Shown: positions 33,530 through 43,592, numbered from the stretch's first letter. The stretch is DNA of 64,000 nucleotides from Anabaena subtropica FACHB-260 (GCF_014697105.1 NZ_JACJRF010000004.1:62001-126000); one strand, 5' to 3'. The notes: generated from the sequence alone by a model not told the origin. Numbers and translations: made by a program.

Positions 33530-36500
33530 ATGAATCATTGCTCGCCTTATACTATCTTGCTGATTGATAATTGTGCCGAAGATCGGGCTATATTGACTCG
33601 CTATTTACAACAAGACAGCCTATATGCTTATAAAATTGTAGAATTTACGACGGCACAAGCAGCCCTAACTTGGTGTCAACAGGCAACACCAGATGTCATT
33701 TTATTGGATTTTTGCTTACCGGATCAGAATAGTCTAGTTCTTTTGGAGACGTTACAATCACCTACGGCGGGTGGAACGCCATCGCACATCAGTAATAACC
33801 AATGTGCAGTCATTTTATTGATAGAACAAGGCAATGAAAATCTTGCCATCCGTGCTATGAAAGGCGGCGCTCAAGATTATCTAGTCAAAAATAATCTCAC
33901 ACCTGAAATCCTGCAACACGTAATTCACGATGCCATTGAAAAGATGTCTCTAAGGCAGCAGTTAGACCAAACAAAGGCTAAATTGCGCGATAGTGAGGAA
34001 CGTTGGCATTTAGCAGTAAATAGCAGCAATGACGGCATTTGGGACTGGAATATTCAAACTAATCAGATTTTTTTCTCGCCTCGCTGGAAACAAATGCGGG
34101 GCTTTGCCGAAAATGAAATTAGCTACAGTCTAGAAGAATGGACAAACCAAATTCACCCTGATGACCGCGATCGCATTATGACAGCAGTTGCTGATTATTT
34201 TGCCCACAAGTCACCATTCTTTCAAGAAGAATATCGAGTACAGCACAAAGATGGCTCTTACTTTTGGGTATTAGACCGGGGTCAAGCTTTGTGGGATGAG
34301 CTAGGTAATGTGATCCGAATGAGTGGTTCGGAAACAGATATTACTAAGCACAAACAAACTGAAGAAGCATTACGGGAGAGCGAACATCGCTATGCAACAT
34401 TAGCAGAAGCTTCTCCAGTGGGTATTTTTCGACTTGATGCCGTCGGTAACTGTATTTACGTCAACGATCGCTGGAGTAAGATGACAGGTAAACCAATACA
34501 GTTTGCATTAGACGAAGGGTGCGTAGATTGCATACATCCAGAAGACCGCGATCGCGTTTTCGGGCAATGGACTGAAGCAATGACGCAAAGAAAAATGTAT
34601 CGCAATGAAGGCAGATTTTTGCATACAGATGGCAGCATTATCTGGTTCTACGTGCAGATATTACCTGAAATTGACCCAAAAGGTAACATTATTGGCTATG
34701 TCGGCACACTGACCGATATTAGTGAACAGCAAGCCGCCCTGCGCGATCGCAAACAAGCTGAACAAGAACTCATCCGCAATCGGGATTTACGGGAGGCAAT
34801 TTTTAACGAATCTGCCGATGCTCTATTTTTAGTTCATCCTGTATCATTACTCACCCTAGATTGTAATCGGCGGGCGGTGGAACTATTTGAGGCGGCTAAC
34901 AAAGATGAATTACTCGGTATTGAAGGAAGAACACTCCAGCACCGTCCTTTCAATACCGATGAAATACTTAGCATCGTTGACCAAATGCAAACAAAAGGCT
35001 TTTGGAGTCAAGAACTGGAATATGTGACTCGTAAAGGCAAATTATTTTGGGGAAACATTGCCGCCAAGCCAATTACTATAGCTGGTCGTACCCTGAATCT
35101 AGTACGGGTGACTGACATCAATGAACGCAAACAAGCAGAAGAACAACTGTGGCGGACAAATGAGCAATTGGCTAATGCCAATGCCGAACTTGCCCGCGCC
35201 ACTAGGCTCAAAGATGAATTTCTGGCAAATATGAGCCATGAACTGCGAACCCCTCTCAATGCTATTCTGGGTATGTCTGAAGGCTTCCTAGAAGGTGTAT
35301 TTGGTTCCATTAATCAAAAGCAAGCAAAAGCGATCGCCACCATCGAGCGCAGTGGCAAACATCTCCTAGAGCTGATCAATGACATCCTTGACTTATCCAA
35401 AATCGAATCAGGCAAACTAGAACTGCAAATCAGTGATGTTTCGGTCAGGAGTCTCTGTGATGCTAGTCTTACTTTTATTAAACAGATGGCGTTGAAAAAA
35501 AATATCCGCCTGAGTACTCATATCAGTTCAGATATTGACACCATTCAGGTAGACGATCGCCGTCTGCGTCAAGTACTCATCAACCTCCTCAGCAATGCTG
35601 TCAAATTCACCCCAGAAGGCGGAATGGTCAAGCTCAAGGTTTGGCTGGAGGAAATAGAAGATGTAGGGGCGCAGGAGCAGGGGAGGCACTGCGGGACGCT
35701 ACGCGAAGGAGTTTCCCCAAGTGGAGCAATTGGCGTAGCAGGGGACAGCGAGGAGAACTTATTCAAAGACTCTCCCCCTTTCTCCCCATCCCCAATTCCT
35801 AATTTTTCCCCACTCCCGAATATTTACATCTGCTTCTGTGTCATTGATACTGGTATTGGCATCGCCACAGAAGACATGAGCAAGTTATTTCAGCCTTTTA
35901 CCCAACTTGATAGCAGTCTTAACCGCAGTTACACTGGTACAGGTTTAGGTCTAGCATTGGTAAAACGGATTGCTTCTCTGCATAGAGGAACAGTGTTAGT
36001 TAGCAGTCAGGTCAGCAAAGGTAGTAGTTTTACTCTCCGCATTCCCTACCAGAGTGGAGATAACTCTCTCAAGCAGCAGGTAATGGTTGCACCGCCTAGC
36101 TATCGTTTACCTGCGGAGAATGCCCAAGTTTTGATTATTGAAGATTCTATTCCTGCGGCGGATCAGATGACTCGCTACCTGAGCGAAATGGGAATGCAAT
36201 TTATTGTCTATCCACAAGGCGAAGGAGCATTAGAAGAAGTCTTGCGCCTTTGCCCCGCTCTCATTATCCTGGATTTGCAACTGCCAAACTTATCAGGTTG
36301 GAACGTCCTCAATCAACTGAAGTTAAACCCTAAAACTCAAGAAATTCCCGTTATTATCACCTCAGTGGTGGATGAGCAAATCAAGGGAATGGCTCAAGGA
36401 GCATTTGCTTATATGGTGAAACCGATTACCCGTCCTCAGTTTCAAGCAATTATAGAAAAACTGCAATATCCTGACCTTGCTGACCCTTCTGCTGTCTCTG

Positions 36501-36889
36501 TTGTTGCACAACCAGCCTTGACAGCACCTGTGATTTTGCTCGCAGAAGATAACCAAGCCAATATTGATACTATCTCTGGCTATCTAGAAAGTCGGGGATA
36601 TCATCTCATTTTGGCAGAAAATGGACAACAGGCCCTTGACTTTGCCAGAGCAAAATGCCCAAACTTAATTATCATGGACATTCAGATGCCGGGAATGAAC
36701 GGATTAGACGCTATACGCTGTATCCGTAATGACCAGCAATTTGTGGATGTGCCGATAATCGCCTTAACAGCCCTAGCCATGCCTAGCGATCGCGCAACTT
36801 GTCTAGCAGCCGGAGCCAACGAATATTTGACCAAGCCTATAAAACTTAAACAATTGGTATTAACAATACAAAAACTTTTAAGCAGGTAG
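33530..36889 (+). CDS. Hybrid histidine kinase: REC-PAS-PAS-PAS-HisKA/HATPase-REC-REC
   Basis: N-terminal receiver (VILLDFCLPDQ), PAS repeats, FLANMSHELRTPLNAILG H-box, GTGLGLALVKRIA, two C-terminal receivers (LIILDLQLPNLSGWN; LIIMDIQMPGMNGLD). Confidence 0.95.
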   Translation: MNHCSPYTILLIDNCAEDRAILTRYLQQDSLYAYKIVEFTTAQAALTWCQQATPDVILLDFCLPDQNSLVLLETLQSPTAGGTPSHISNNQCAVILLIEQGNENLAIRAMKGGAQDYLVKNNLTPEILQHVIHDAIEKMSLRQQLDQTKAKLRDSEERWHLAVNSSNDGIWDWNIQTNQIFFSPRWKQMRGFAENEISYSLEEWTNQIHPDDRDRIMTAVADYFAHKSPFFQEEYRVQHKDGSYFWVLDRGQALWDELGNVIRMSGSETDITKHKQTEEALRESEHRYATLAEASPVGIFRLDAVGNCIYVNDRWSKMTGKPIQFALDEGCVDCIHPEDRDRVFGQWTEAMTQRKMYRNEGRFLHTDGSIIWFYVQILPEIDPKGNIIGYVGTLTDISEQQAALRDRKQAEQELIRNRDLREAIFNESADALFLVHPVSLLTLDCNRRAVELFEAANKDELLGIEGRTLQHRPFNTDEILSIVDQMQTKGFWSQELEYVTRKGKLFWGNIAAKPITIAGRTLNLVRVTDINERKQAEEQLWRTNEQLANANAELARATRLKDEFLANMSHELRTPLNAILGMSEGFLEGVFGSINQKQAKAIATIERSGKHLLELINDILDLSKIESGKLELQISDVSVRSLCDASLTFIKQMALKKNIRLSTHISSDIDTIQVDDRRLRQVLINLLSNAVKFTPEGGMVKLKVWLEEIEDVGAQEQGRHCGTLREGVSPSGAIGVAGDSEENLFKDSPPFSPSPIPNFSPLPNIYICFCVIDTGIGIATEDMSKLFQPFTQLDSSLNRSYTGTGLGLALVKRIASLHRGTVLVSSQVSKGSSFTLRIPYQSGDNSLKQQVMVAPPSYRLPAENAQVLIIEDSIPAADQMTRYLSEMGMQFIVYPQGEGALEEVLRLCPALIILDLQLPNLSGWNVLNQLKLNPKTQEIPVIITSVVDEQIKGMAQGAFAYMVKPITRPQFQAIIEKLQYPDLADPSAVSVVAQPALTAPVILLAEDNQANIDTISGYLESRGYHLILAENGQQALDFARAKCPNLIIMDIQMPGMNGLDAIRCIRNDQQFVDVPIIALTALAMPSDRATCLAAGANEYLTKPIKLKQLVLTIQKLLSR

Positions 36890-36901
36890 GGGAAATTTTC
36901 A

Positions 36902-37972
36902 ATGGACACTCAACCATCCATTTTGGTGATTGATGATGAACCAGATAACTTCGATGTTGTTGAAACATTACTGGATGGTGAAAACTACCAGCTACATTAT
37001 GCTCCTAGTGGTCAACAAGCGATCGACCGCCTCAACAGTTTTCAGCCAGATGTGATTTTGCTAGATGTGATGATGCCCAATTTAGATGGGATGGAAGTCT
37101 GTCGGCGCATCAAAGCTGATCCACAATGGCAGGTAGTGCCAATTATTATGGTGACGGCATTAACGGCTAAAGAAGACCTAGCTCAGTGTATGGCAGCAGG
37201 AGCAGATGACTTTATTAGTAAGCCAGTCAACAGCGTAGAGTTGAGAGCTAGGGTTCATTCCATGTTGCGGATTAAGCAACAGTACGATAACTGGCAAGCC
37301 TTACTAAAATTGCAGGAAGACATGGTGAATATGATTGTCCATGACCTGCGAAATCCTCTAGCCAGTATTGTGCTATCGGCGGAAATGCTGAAATCTTGTG
37401 GTTTGCCACCAGACAAACAACAATTTAAAATTAATCAAATAGCGATCGCCACTCAACAACTACAAACTTTAATTGATAGTTTGCTGATCATGGCTAAGTT
37501 AGAATCCGGTAAAATGGCTCTCAACTACACAGAAATAGACCTTTGTGCTATTTGTATATCAGCTGTAGCAGATATTCAGGAAATTGCTGCCCAAAAGAAC
37601 CTCACCCTCATCAGTGAATTACCTGAACCAGGTGGCATGATCAAACTAGATGCAGCGATTTTTCGTCGAGTACTGGATAATTTGCTCTCCAATGCGATTA
37701 AGTTTTCGCCCTCAAATACACAGGTAATTCTGAAAGCAGAGTATTTAGAAACAGGTGCGAAAGTGCAAGTTAGTGATTCAGGTGCGGGAATTGCTCCAGA
37801 ATTAAGGCACAGGATTTTTGAGAAATATGAAATTGGCAATCTAGTGTCAGAAGTTTCCCAACTTGGTCTAGGATTGGCATTTTGCAAAATGGCGATCGAG
37901 GCACATAAAGGCACTATTGCTGTTGCAGATAATCATCCCCAAGGTTCTATTTTTACAGTATTTATTGCATGA
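36902..37972 (+). CDS. Receiver-histidine kinase (REC-HisKA-HATPase)
   Basis: VILLDVMMPNLDGMEVCRRIK; MIVHDLRNPLASIVLSAEML; LGLGLAFCKMAIEAHKG. Begins 12 bp after the preceding gene. Confidence 0.95.
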   Translation: MDTQPSILVIDDEPDNFDVVETLLDGENYQLHYAPSGQQAIDRLNSFQPDVILLDVMMPNLDGMEVCRRIKADPQWQVVPIIMVTALTAKEDLAQCMAAGADDFISKPVNSVELRARVHSMLRIKQQYDNWQALLKLQEDMVNMIVHDLRNPLASIVLSAEMLKSCGLPPDKQQFKINQIAIATQQLQTLIDSLLIMAKLESGKMALNYTEIDLCAICISAVADIQEIAAQKNLTLISELPEPGGMIKLDAAIFRRVLDNLLSNAIKFSPSNTQVILKAEYLETGAKVQVSDSGAGIAPELRHRIFEKYEIGNLVSEVSQLGLGLAFCKMAIEAHKGTIAVADNHPQGSIFTVFIA

Positions 37973-38082
37973 CTTGTAAATTGTATTTTTATAGCAGTCA
38001 CCAAATAGATGAGGACATCAAGCAATAATAAAAAATTTACATTCAAAGGCTTTCAACTCTGTCACCTGTCACCTGTTTCCTA

Positions 38083-38733
38083 CTAATTTTTCTCCCGATT
38101 AATCCAAACACCTCTTAACCCGGCTGCTTTGGCTCCTTGATAATCTTCTTCAAGACTATCACCAATGTGCCATGCTTCTTCAGGAGAACAATTGTGCTTT
38201 TCTAAAGCAATAGCAAAAATTTTGGGATCAGGTTTTGCTGCACCTACTTGAGTAGAAATAGTCACGGAAGAAAAGTAATGACTCAAACCTAAACCTTGTA
38301 AAACAGAATGTAGCCGTGAATCGAAATTAGATAAAACACCTAGTTCAATGCCTATATGTTGCCAGTTATTTAAAGATTGCACAACATCAGGATATATAAT
38401 CCACGGTTCAGCAGTACCAAAATGAATATATAGTTCACCGAAAAAACTAGAAAAATCAGCAAATTGCTGCACAACACCTGCACTTTCAAAAGTATTGAGG
38501 GCAATCTTGCGCCACCACTCAAACTCACGTTGTGGTATGTCTTCGATGTCAGCATCGGGAAATATTGGTGGTGGAGATGCTTTAAAGCTTTGAATAAATG
38601 CTTTATCCAAAACTTCAGGTGCAACTTCAACACCAAATTCCTGAGCTATCTGACTATAAACCTTACCGACACTGCCTTTAACGCCGAAGAGTGTCCCCAC
38701 AGCATCTACGAAAATAACTTTGGGCCTTTCCAT
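38083..38733 (-). CDS. HAD-superfamily hydrolase (IA)
   Basis: VIFVDAVGTLFG, VLSNFDSRL, GAAKPDPKIF, WHIGDSLEEDYQGAKAAGLRGVWI. Confidence 0.92.
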   Translation of the reverse strand: MERPKVIFVDAVGTLFGVKGSVGKVYSQIAQEFGVEVAPEVLDKAFIQSFKASPPPIFPDADIEDIPQREFEWWRKIALNTFESAGVVQQFADFSSFFGELYIHFGTAEPWIIYPDVVQSLNNWQHIGIELGVLSNFDSRLHSVLQGLGLSHYFSSVTISTQVGAAKPDPKIFAIALEKHNCSPEEAWHIGDSLEEDYQGAKAAGLRGVWINREKN

Positions 38734-38825
38734 TAAACTGTTTGCAACTTATAAACGTTGGTCATTGGTCATTGGTCACTAGTTATGAGTCTTGAGTCAT
38801 TAGTGAAAATTTCTCCGCCATCTGA

Positions 38826-40070
38826 CTACTCCTTACTCCCCTGACCTTTCACCTCTTTTTCACTGACAGCATCTACTGCTGAGTAAATTGTTTCTATAAT
38901 AGGACGTACAAGCCAGTTAACACCAACTTTGATCTGATGATCTAAGGTTGGCAGCCGATATAAGTAGGCAAGACGACGGGCAACATAAGCCAGAGAACCA
39001 TCTAACTTAATTCCTAAACCTGTAAGGGTGGCGTTATCTTTACCTAGTGCCATCATTTCCCCTAACTGTTGGTAATGGAAAGGTAGAAGGGGACGCACAG
39101 TTACAGAAGCCCAGATATTCCAGGCGGCGTAGTCTGCTTGTTGGAAGGCGGCTTGTGCAGTAGCAGGGACTTGTTGACCTTCAGCGTCACGACAGTCGGC
39201 TAAATCTCCCAAGGCAAAGATTTCTGGATGGTCAAGCACTTGGAGAGTGGGTGTAGTCGTAATTTGACCACGCTGGTTTTGTTTGAAAGGTAGGTTTCTG
39301 ACTACGGTTGTCACCCGTGTACCCACAGTCCAAATTACTAAATCCACAGGAATTGTATCTAGCTGATTTTTGTACTCTAGGGAGATGGTATCTTGCCCTA
39401 TTGATTCGACTTTGGTTTCTAAATCAATGAATACACCTCTTGCATCTAAAGCCTTCTTGGCTGCTTCGCGGTTAAAATCTGGGGAGGTGCGTAAAATTTG
39501 GTCGCTGATTTCCACTAGGCGGAAGCGTCCTCTTTCCCCTAGTCTGTCGGTTAACTTACAAGCTAACTCGACACCACTATAACCAGCACCAACAATGGCG
39601 ACGCGAATTTTCTCAACGTCTGACTCTTCTAATATCCGCAGACGTTCTTCCAAACGATAGGCATCAACAATAGTTCTGAAGGGATAGGCGTAGGATGTTG
39701 CACCGGGGACTAAATCTAGCGGTGTTTCGCCACCCAAGGTCAAAACTAACCGATCGTAGGAGATTTCTGGGCCATCTTGCAGGTGTACCCGTTGCTGGTC
39801 GATATCAATTCCAGAAACAACTGCTTGATAAAAACGTACACCTGTGCCTTGGAGAAGTTCAATAAACGGAGGGGCAATTTCCCAAGTTTGCAGTTCTCCA
39901 GTGAGTAATTCGTACAATAAGGGGGAAAATAGGAAGCGATCGCTCTGGTCAACCAAAACAATTTCGGGTTTTTCCTGAGGTTCCCAAGGTAATTGGCTTA
40001 AACGTAAAGCTGTATAGAGACCACCAAAGCCTCCACCAAGGATCACAATTCTCGTAGTTTTTTCAGTCAT
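38826..40070 (-). CDS. Type II NADH dehydrogenase-like FAD oxidoreductase
   Basis: TRIVILGGGFGGLYTALRLSQLP; IRVAIVGAGYSGVELACKL; EIFALGDLAD. Confidence 0.93.
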   Translation of the reverse strand: MTEKTTRIVILGGGFGGLYTALRLSQLPWEPQEKPEIVLVDQSDRFLFSPLLYELLTGELQTWEIAPPFIELLQGTGVRFYQAVVSGIDIDQQRVHLQDGPEISYDRLVLTLGGETPLDLVPGATSYAYPFRTIVDAYRLEERLRILEESDVEKIRVAIVGAGYSGVELACKLTDRLGERGRFRLVEISDQILRTSPDFNREAAKKALDARGVFIDLETKVESIGQDTISLEYKNQLDTIPVDLVIWTVGTRVTTVVRNLPFKQNQRGQITTTPTLQVLDHPEIFALGDLADCRDAEGQQVPATAQAAFQQADYAAWNIWASVTVRPLLPFHYQQLGEMMALGKDNATLTGLGIKLDGSLAYVARRLAYLYRLPTLDHQIKVGVNWLVRPIIETIYSAVDAVSEKEVKGQGSKE

Positions 40071-40359
40071 GGATTTTATGGGATATTCTATCCCAGCAAG
40101 GCAACTAACTCTCAGTGTAATGATTTATTTCCTTCTGTGTTCACTCTTGGCTTAACAAGTCTCGCAGATAGGATGATGATTCTTTCTGCTCAAATGCTAC
40201 TCAAAGTCTAGTTTTTTGTCTAACTCCTTTGGTTCCAGTTGTCACAATGCGGGACGGGTGATGAGTGGACATAAAGCCAAGCGAGAAATTCGGGGCGATA
40301 GATACTTAAGGATAGTTTTCCAAGCTGGGGTATTAGCACTCGCTGCACCAAAGCTCCCA

Positions 40360-41526
40360 TTAATAGCGAAATACCGCAGCTATCGGTGTATCATCGGGCA
40401 TATCTGCCGACTCAACGGCATAGACCATGCCACCATTCAAAATAGTCTGGGTTGCAGCGAAATCTAATAACTCTTCGTCGTTGGGTTCTGCATTGGGATG
40501 TACCAGAACCGTTTGGGTATCCGAGTCAAAAGTACCCCACTGTTGCTGATGGAGAGCCACAACTAACTTGTCAACTCGTCCCTGACAAGCCGCCGGAATA
40601 GTTTCCGTAATTTGGCTGGAAGCTTTTCCAGTTCCTACTAATTTCCTGTATTGAGCGATCGCCTCTTGTTGTGCTTGTAAAAATAATGGCTCTACTATTT
40701 CCCAGGCTTGAGTGTGTAATTCCTCTGATGTCAGTAGTTCTGGATTACCTGTTATACCAGCTTCCATGAGATGAGCATAAGTATTTGCTTCTTGGTAAAT
40801 CGGCAAAAGATATTCCACCCCAGCCAACACCAAGGGAGCGTGTTCCTCTTTGAGTAACTCCTGTAATGCCTCATTTAACCGATGAAAATACAGGCTGAGG
40901 TTTTCCTTTTCATCCTCATCACCAGCACCATGACCATGAAATACCGTGACACCACTAGGAGCAGCGCGCCGTCCACCTACTGCTCCTGGGGTTCCTGTAT
41001 GAGAAGGGGTTTGTCTTTCTGGCTCCTCAAATCGCAGCACTTCTTCCAAGCTTGGCAACACACCAGTCAGATCAATTTCTTCAATGTGATGGTGTGTGCC
41101 TTCTAATAGCCGAATCAGATTACGGCTGAGAGCAAGAATATAGAAGTGTCCATCGCTCTGAAAGAGTGGTAATAGAGGTTTAAGGTAAAAACGGTTACTA
41201 ACAATTGCTAATTCTGTAAAATCTAAAGGTAGAGAATAATATCGCAACAAATCTTGTGAGCGGAAAATCGCTAAACCATCACTCTGATGTTGCCAAAATT
41301 CATACCCATCTAGCTCTTTGACTGGTTCGAGTAAGTTTTTCGCATCTTCAGAACGCCAACCATGTTCAATCAGGCGTTCTTCAGCTTCCCGAATTAAATT
41401 CCTAAAGCGGATTGGATTCTGTTGTGTGTCTGACCCCGCATGGAAAGTTGGTAGAAAAATTGATACGCAAGCTCCTGTAGGTTGTTTTGCTAGTGTTTCG
41501 AGTTCCGCAATAGAGAGTAATTTCAT
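40360..41526 (-). CDS. Bacterial archaeo-eukaryotic release-factor (baeRF)-like protein
   Basis: N-terminal ACVSIFLPTFHAGSDTQQNPIRFRNLIREAEERL; C-terminal TVLVHPNAEPNDEELLDFAATQTILNGGMVYAVESADMPDDTPIAAVFRY. Confidence 0.75.
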   Translation of the reverse strand: MKLLSIAELETLAKQPTGACVSIFLPTFHAGSDTQQNPIRFRNLIREAEERLIEHGWRSEDAKNLLEPVKELDGYEFWQHQSDGLAIFRSQDLLRYYSLPLDFTELAIVSNRFYLKPLLPLFQSDGHFYILALSRNLIRLLEGTHHHIEEIDLTGVLPSLEEVLRFEEPERQTPSHTGTPGAVGGRRAAPSGVTVFHGHGAGDEDEKENLSLYFHRLNEALQELLKEEHAPLVLAGVEYLLPIYQEANTYAHLMEAGITGNPELLTSEELHTQAWEIVEPLFLQAQQEAIAQYRKLVGTGKASSQITETIPAACQGRVDKLVVALHQQQWGTFDSDTQTVLVHPNAEPNDEELLDFAATQTILNGGMVYAVESADMPDDTPIAAVFRY

Positions 41527-41585
41527 TTGTTTGCCTCCTGTTTACAGAAAAGGGACTATGAAGAAAGTGCCTGAAATCAACACCC

Positions 41586-42152
41586 TCAACCTTGCAGGTG
41601 ATGCTTACCAATTAGTCTGACAGTACTAGCTTGGAGTCCTTTGTCACCTTCTTCTTCCGCAAAACGAACTTCGTCTCCCACCTGCAACTGCTCGAAATCA
41701 CCATTAAATAGACTATTGCGGTGAAAATAAACTTCGCTACCATCAGATGTGTCGATAAAACCGTAACCCTCATCTCGGAACAATGTCGCAATCCTCCCAT
41801 GAGGCTGCTCTTTGTGAGTTTTGGTTTCCTGCCGTAGCATACTGATATGGTCTTGTAGTTGGCGTTTGGCTGCATCAAAAGCATCACGAATGGCTACGTA
41901 AATATCCTCATGAGACTGACGTTCAGGTGGGTCACGTTTTACAACTATTTCCCCCGTTGGCAGGGTGATGTCAATTCGCACCTGATAAAGTTTGCCGTTA
42001 CGGTGATGTCGATGTGGGGCATCAACTACGACTCTACAGCTTGTAATCCTGTTATAAAAATTTTCTAGTTTATCAACTAAGGAGCGAATTTTCGTTTCTA
42101 CAGCGTCTGATGGAGGAATATTATGAAATGTGATTTGTAGTGGGATTCTCAT
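41586..42152 (-). CDS. HPF/RaiA-type ribosome-hibernation domain fused to a C-terminal cold-shock domain
   Basis: MRIPLQITFHNIPPSDAVETKIRSLVDKLENFYNRITSCRVVVDAPHRH ... IYVAIRDAFDAAKRQLQDH, then HGRIATLFRDEGYGFIDTSDGSEVYFHRNSL (RNP1/RNP2-like). Confidence 0.9.
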   Translation of the reverse strand: MRIPLQITFHNIPPSDAVETKIRSLVDKLENFYNRITSCRVVVDAPHRHHRNGKLYQVRIDITLPTGEIVVKRDPPERQSHEDIYVAIRDAFDAAKRQLQDHISMLRQETKTHKEQPHGRIATLFRDEGYGFIDTSDGSEVYFHRNSLFNGDFEQLQVGDEVRFAEEEGDKGLQASTVRLIGKHHLQG

Positions 42153-42215
42153 GATTTCTCCTATTTCTCAAGTATCTCTTGCCTTGATTAACAGGTTACT
42201 CAAGTAAGGTGCTAA

Positions 42216-42380
42216 TTAAGATGCGTTTTCCCAATCACAAAGCAACTCATGCTCTTGCTTAATTGCGATCTGACGTAGGGGAACTTGAGGATTACCGATA
42301 TCTGTTGATTGTCTCAATAACTGTTTTTTCTTAATTGGCTTTTTTACCTGCAAGTTTGGTTTAGTGGCTGTGATGATCAT
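42216..42380 (-). CDS. Small ORF (54 aa) not in the ORF track
   Basis: MIITATKPNLQVKKPIKKKQLLRQSTDIGNPQVPLRQIAIKQEHELLCDWENAS, preceded by a strong Shine-Dalgarno (GGGAGGTGAGTAAAATG); codirectional with the two genes downstream. Confidence 0.6.
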   Translation of the reverse strand: MIITATKPNLQVKKPIKKKQLLRQSTDIGNPQVPLRQIAIKQEHELLCDWENAS

Positions 42381-43031
42381 TTTACTCACCTCCCACGCTA
42401 CTACTTTGTCAAGTTAATTTTGAGGTTTCTTCAGTCCATTTTATGGAGTCGAATAATAAATACAATCTAATCGGAGTCTGTATACCATGCTGTGAATGGA
42501 TATTAGATTTTTGAGACTTTCTATAAAAGTGCTATTTTAATGCCGTACCAGAAAACCAACGCAACAACCATTTTGAGAGTTGGTAGTAAACACTAAAGTG
42601 TTTAGAAGAATTAGGCTAAAGTCCTTACTAAGCAATGGTTTATCTATCAATTCAATGTTAACAAAGTACTCCATCCAGAAGAATAATTCTTTACAGATAC
42701 GATATATTCAGCACTAATTACAACCCAGTAGTCAATATATATGAGGATTTTGAAATTTAATTATCAACACTCTACCTTCAATTTCTATTATTTCTCTAAA
42801 AGCTGATCATAGTGTAGAAATGATAAAAAACTATATATAAATACAATGTAATGATTAGGCAGACAGAGGTTTTAAAAAGAAGAATTATGACAAAAAAATG
42901 ATTATTTTTTAGAGATGGTAGCTTAAAATTATAAAACTAATGTGAAATTTAATAATTAGTGTCTTTTTGGCAAAATAAAACTTGAAACCATAAAAATTAA
43001 CTATTAGGGTATGAGTATCGATGTACGATGA

Positions 43032-43195
43032 ATGGCGATCGCTGTGGCGCGACAGATGAATTTACGTGAAGCTACACTATCAACAGCTAACCTCAATGAA
43101 TCAGACCTTAGTGGTGCATATCTTTGTGATGCAGACTTATGTAATGCTACTTTGCACATAACAAATTATGCCTGACGGTACTGTCCATAAATAGT
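43032..43195 (+). pseudogene. Truncated, frameshifted pentapeptide-repeat protein remnant
   Basis: 43032-43175 reads MAIAVARQMNLREATLSTANLNESDLSGAYLCDADLCNATLHITNYA*. The next frame then reads MPDGTVHK*, a typical end for this family. Confidence 0.7.
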
Positions 43196-43592
43196 CTAAA
43201 AGGATATTATTTTTTTTTGAGCAAAGAAAACTGATTGTCTACTGATGAGTCGTCCGGGAAAATAGTCTTAGGGAAGGTAAAAGAGACCCCAACTAGCACC
43301 GTATATATTTGATATCCTATGCCAACAACGTGTAAAATACGCATTTGGTATACCTGGATATTTTGCCCTAACGCTATTCGATGCAATAGCTGCCAGAAAA
43401 ATTGAACCCCTGTCCTTAATTAGATAAATAGTAACCTCATCTTTTTGAATTAGCATCCTAACTAACTCGTAATTCGTAATATTTAGGTTTATCCCTGCAC
43501 TCGGTGATAAAATTAGTGTTTTTCAAATGCTGGAAATCTCAAACCATGCGCATTTTAATTACGAATTACGAATTATAAATTACTAATTAGGT

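Noticed and set aside
43268-43456. 62-aa minus-strand ORF
   Set aside because: No convincing motif or ribosome-binding site; lies in AT-rich region with decayed sequence.
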